In this document: positions 12,733-13,348 of the stretch, one piece after another
How the letters are laid out: each line of letters starts with the position of its first letter
Numbering within the stretch: the stretch's first letter is position 1
Assembly: GCA_030830595.1 (NCBI GenBank)
Contig: JAURMS010000347.1
Span: 1-13,348 of the forward strand
Direction of reading: 5' to 3'
Length of the DNA stretch: 13,348 bases
Source: Gammaproteobacteria bacterium
Lineage (GTDB): Bacteria > Pseudomonadota > Gammaproteobacteria > Steroidobacterales > Steroidobacteraceae
The notes under the pieces: model-generated
Told to the model about the DNA's origin: nothing
Seen by the model: the letters and a program-made list of their open reading frames with translations, nothing else
Databases searched by the model: none
Made by a program: the position numbers and the translations under genes

Positions 12733-13348
12733 ATGCGTATCTGCGTTATCGTGCCCAATCATCAGGCCGCGAGATTTGGGGGCGCACAGTATCAGGTCTC
12801 TCTGCTTGTGGATGAATTGGCAAGGCATCCCAACGTCGAGATTTTTTCGCTGGTGAAACGCGCCCCATCGGCAAGTTATCGCGGGCCCGACACTGTCGTC
12901 AAATTTGGATTTGTATCCAAGGCCCTTTCTTTTGGTACGTTTGTCCTGGATCTCCCCGGGCTATGGCTGGCGTTAAGTCGTCTACGCCCTGATGTTATTT
13001 ACCAGCGTGTCGGGTGTTCCTTGACGGGTGCAGCATTGGCATATGCGCGGCACCACGGTGTGCGCCTCGTATGGCACGTTGCACGTGATGACGATACCAT
13101 GCCAACGGAGACGGTCCGAAAGACGTTAAATCCGCTCAAGATAGTTGAGAACGTACTCTACGATTACGGAAAAAAACATTCTGCTGAGGTCATCGTTCAG
13201 CATGGGGCGCAAGCCCGAAATCTATTCACACATTACGGGCATAAAACAATTAAAAAAATTCCAAATGGACATCCATTGCCACCGTATCGAGCCCGTGAAG
13301 TTTCCGAGGGCCCGATTGTCCTTTGGTTGGCCAATCTGAAACCGACAA
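12733..13348 (+). CDS. GT4-family glycosyltransferase, 3'-truncated by window edge
   Basis: This reading frame is open from ATG 12733 to the end of the window without a stop (205 residues). The N-terminal GT-B domain begins MRICVIVPNHQAARFGGAQYQ, the Gly-rich loop typical of family 4. RLRPDVIYQRVG (100-111) and VRLVWHVARDDD (131-142) follow. The linker KKIPNGHPLP (about 174-183) leads into the donor domain with IVLWLANLKPT at the edge. The donor-site E-x7-E motif would lie beyond the window. AAGAG (12724-12728) is a ribosome-binding site 4 nt before the ATG. The gene appears more A+T-rich than the left operon (for example 13245-13265). It is separated from the kinase by 136 nt with inverted repeats, so it may have its own promoter or be read through. 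Confidence 0.88.
   Translation, partial: MRICVIVPNHQAARFGGAQYQVSLLVDELARHPNVEIFSLVKRAPSASYRGPDTVVKFGFVSKALSFGTFVLDLPGLWLALSRLRPDVIYQRVGCSLTGAALAYARHHGVRLVWHVARDDDTMPTETVRKTLNPLKIVENVLYDYGKKHSAEVIVQHGAQARNLFTHYGHKTIKKIPNGHPLPPYRAREVSEGPIVLWLANLKPT

Noticed and set aside
13145..13339. Small plus-strand ORF at the right edge
   Set aside because: It is out of frame within the GT4 gene that starts at 12733 and runs off the window, which has clear family motifs.
1..13348. CRISPR array, tRNA/rRNA, insertion sequence or prophage
   Set aside because: No regularly spaced repeats, tRNA-like cloverleaf, transposase, integrase or phage gene was recognised on either strand.

Overview
This window is part of an exopolysaccharide or capsule biosynthesis locus from a bacterium, most likely a Pseudomonadota species. 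The evidence is a complete outer-membrane export set (Wza-like protein, beta-barrel, Wzz/GumC-like protein and tyrosine autokinase) together with many glycosyltransferases. The DNA is moderately GC-rich. Genes are tightly packed, and GTG and TTG starts are common. I cannot name the genus from the sequence alone. No tRNA, rRNA, insertion sequence, phage gene or CRISPR array was seen.

Left block (2-6250, + strand): seven genes form one tight operon. In order they are a GT4 glycosyltransferase (its start lies left of the window), a PIG-L/LmbE-type deacetylase, a formyltransferase-fold protein, a second GT4, two GT2 glycosyltransferases and a short-chain NAD-dependent epimerase/dehydratase. Five of the six junctions overlap by 4 or 1 nt, and the remaining one has a 5-nt gap. 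This block probably builds and decorates a glycan repeat unit. The deacetylase and formyltransferase-like pair suggests an amino sugar that is N-deacetylated and then re-acylated.

Middle block (6247-8184, - strand): an AsnB-type glutamine-dependent amidotransferase/asparagine synthase converges on the left operon. The two stop codons interlock in one CTAG palindrome. In polysaccharide loci such enzymes often amidate uronic acids.

Right block (8335-12596, + strand): divergent from the amidotransferase across a 150-bp A+T-rich intergenic region is an export operon. It holds a short, non-lipidated Wza-like (OPX) protein, an overlapping outer-membrane beta-barrel protein, a Wzz/GumC-like chain-length/co-polymerase protein with an extra C-terminal membrane segment, and a stand-alone CpsD/CapB-type tyrosine autokinase. 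After a 136-bp gap with two inverted repeats and a weak terminator-like hairpin, another GT4 glycosyltransferase begins at 12733 and runs off the right edge.

No flippase, polymerase, initiating sugar-phosphate transferase or exosortase is in the window. If the locus is complete, those genes lie outside it. The points most worth a second look are the GT4/deacetylase/formyltransferase-like module, whose formyltransferase-like member has lost the catalytic Asn, and the short OPX plus beta-barrel pair.
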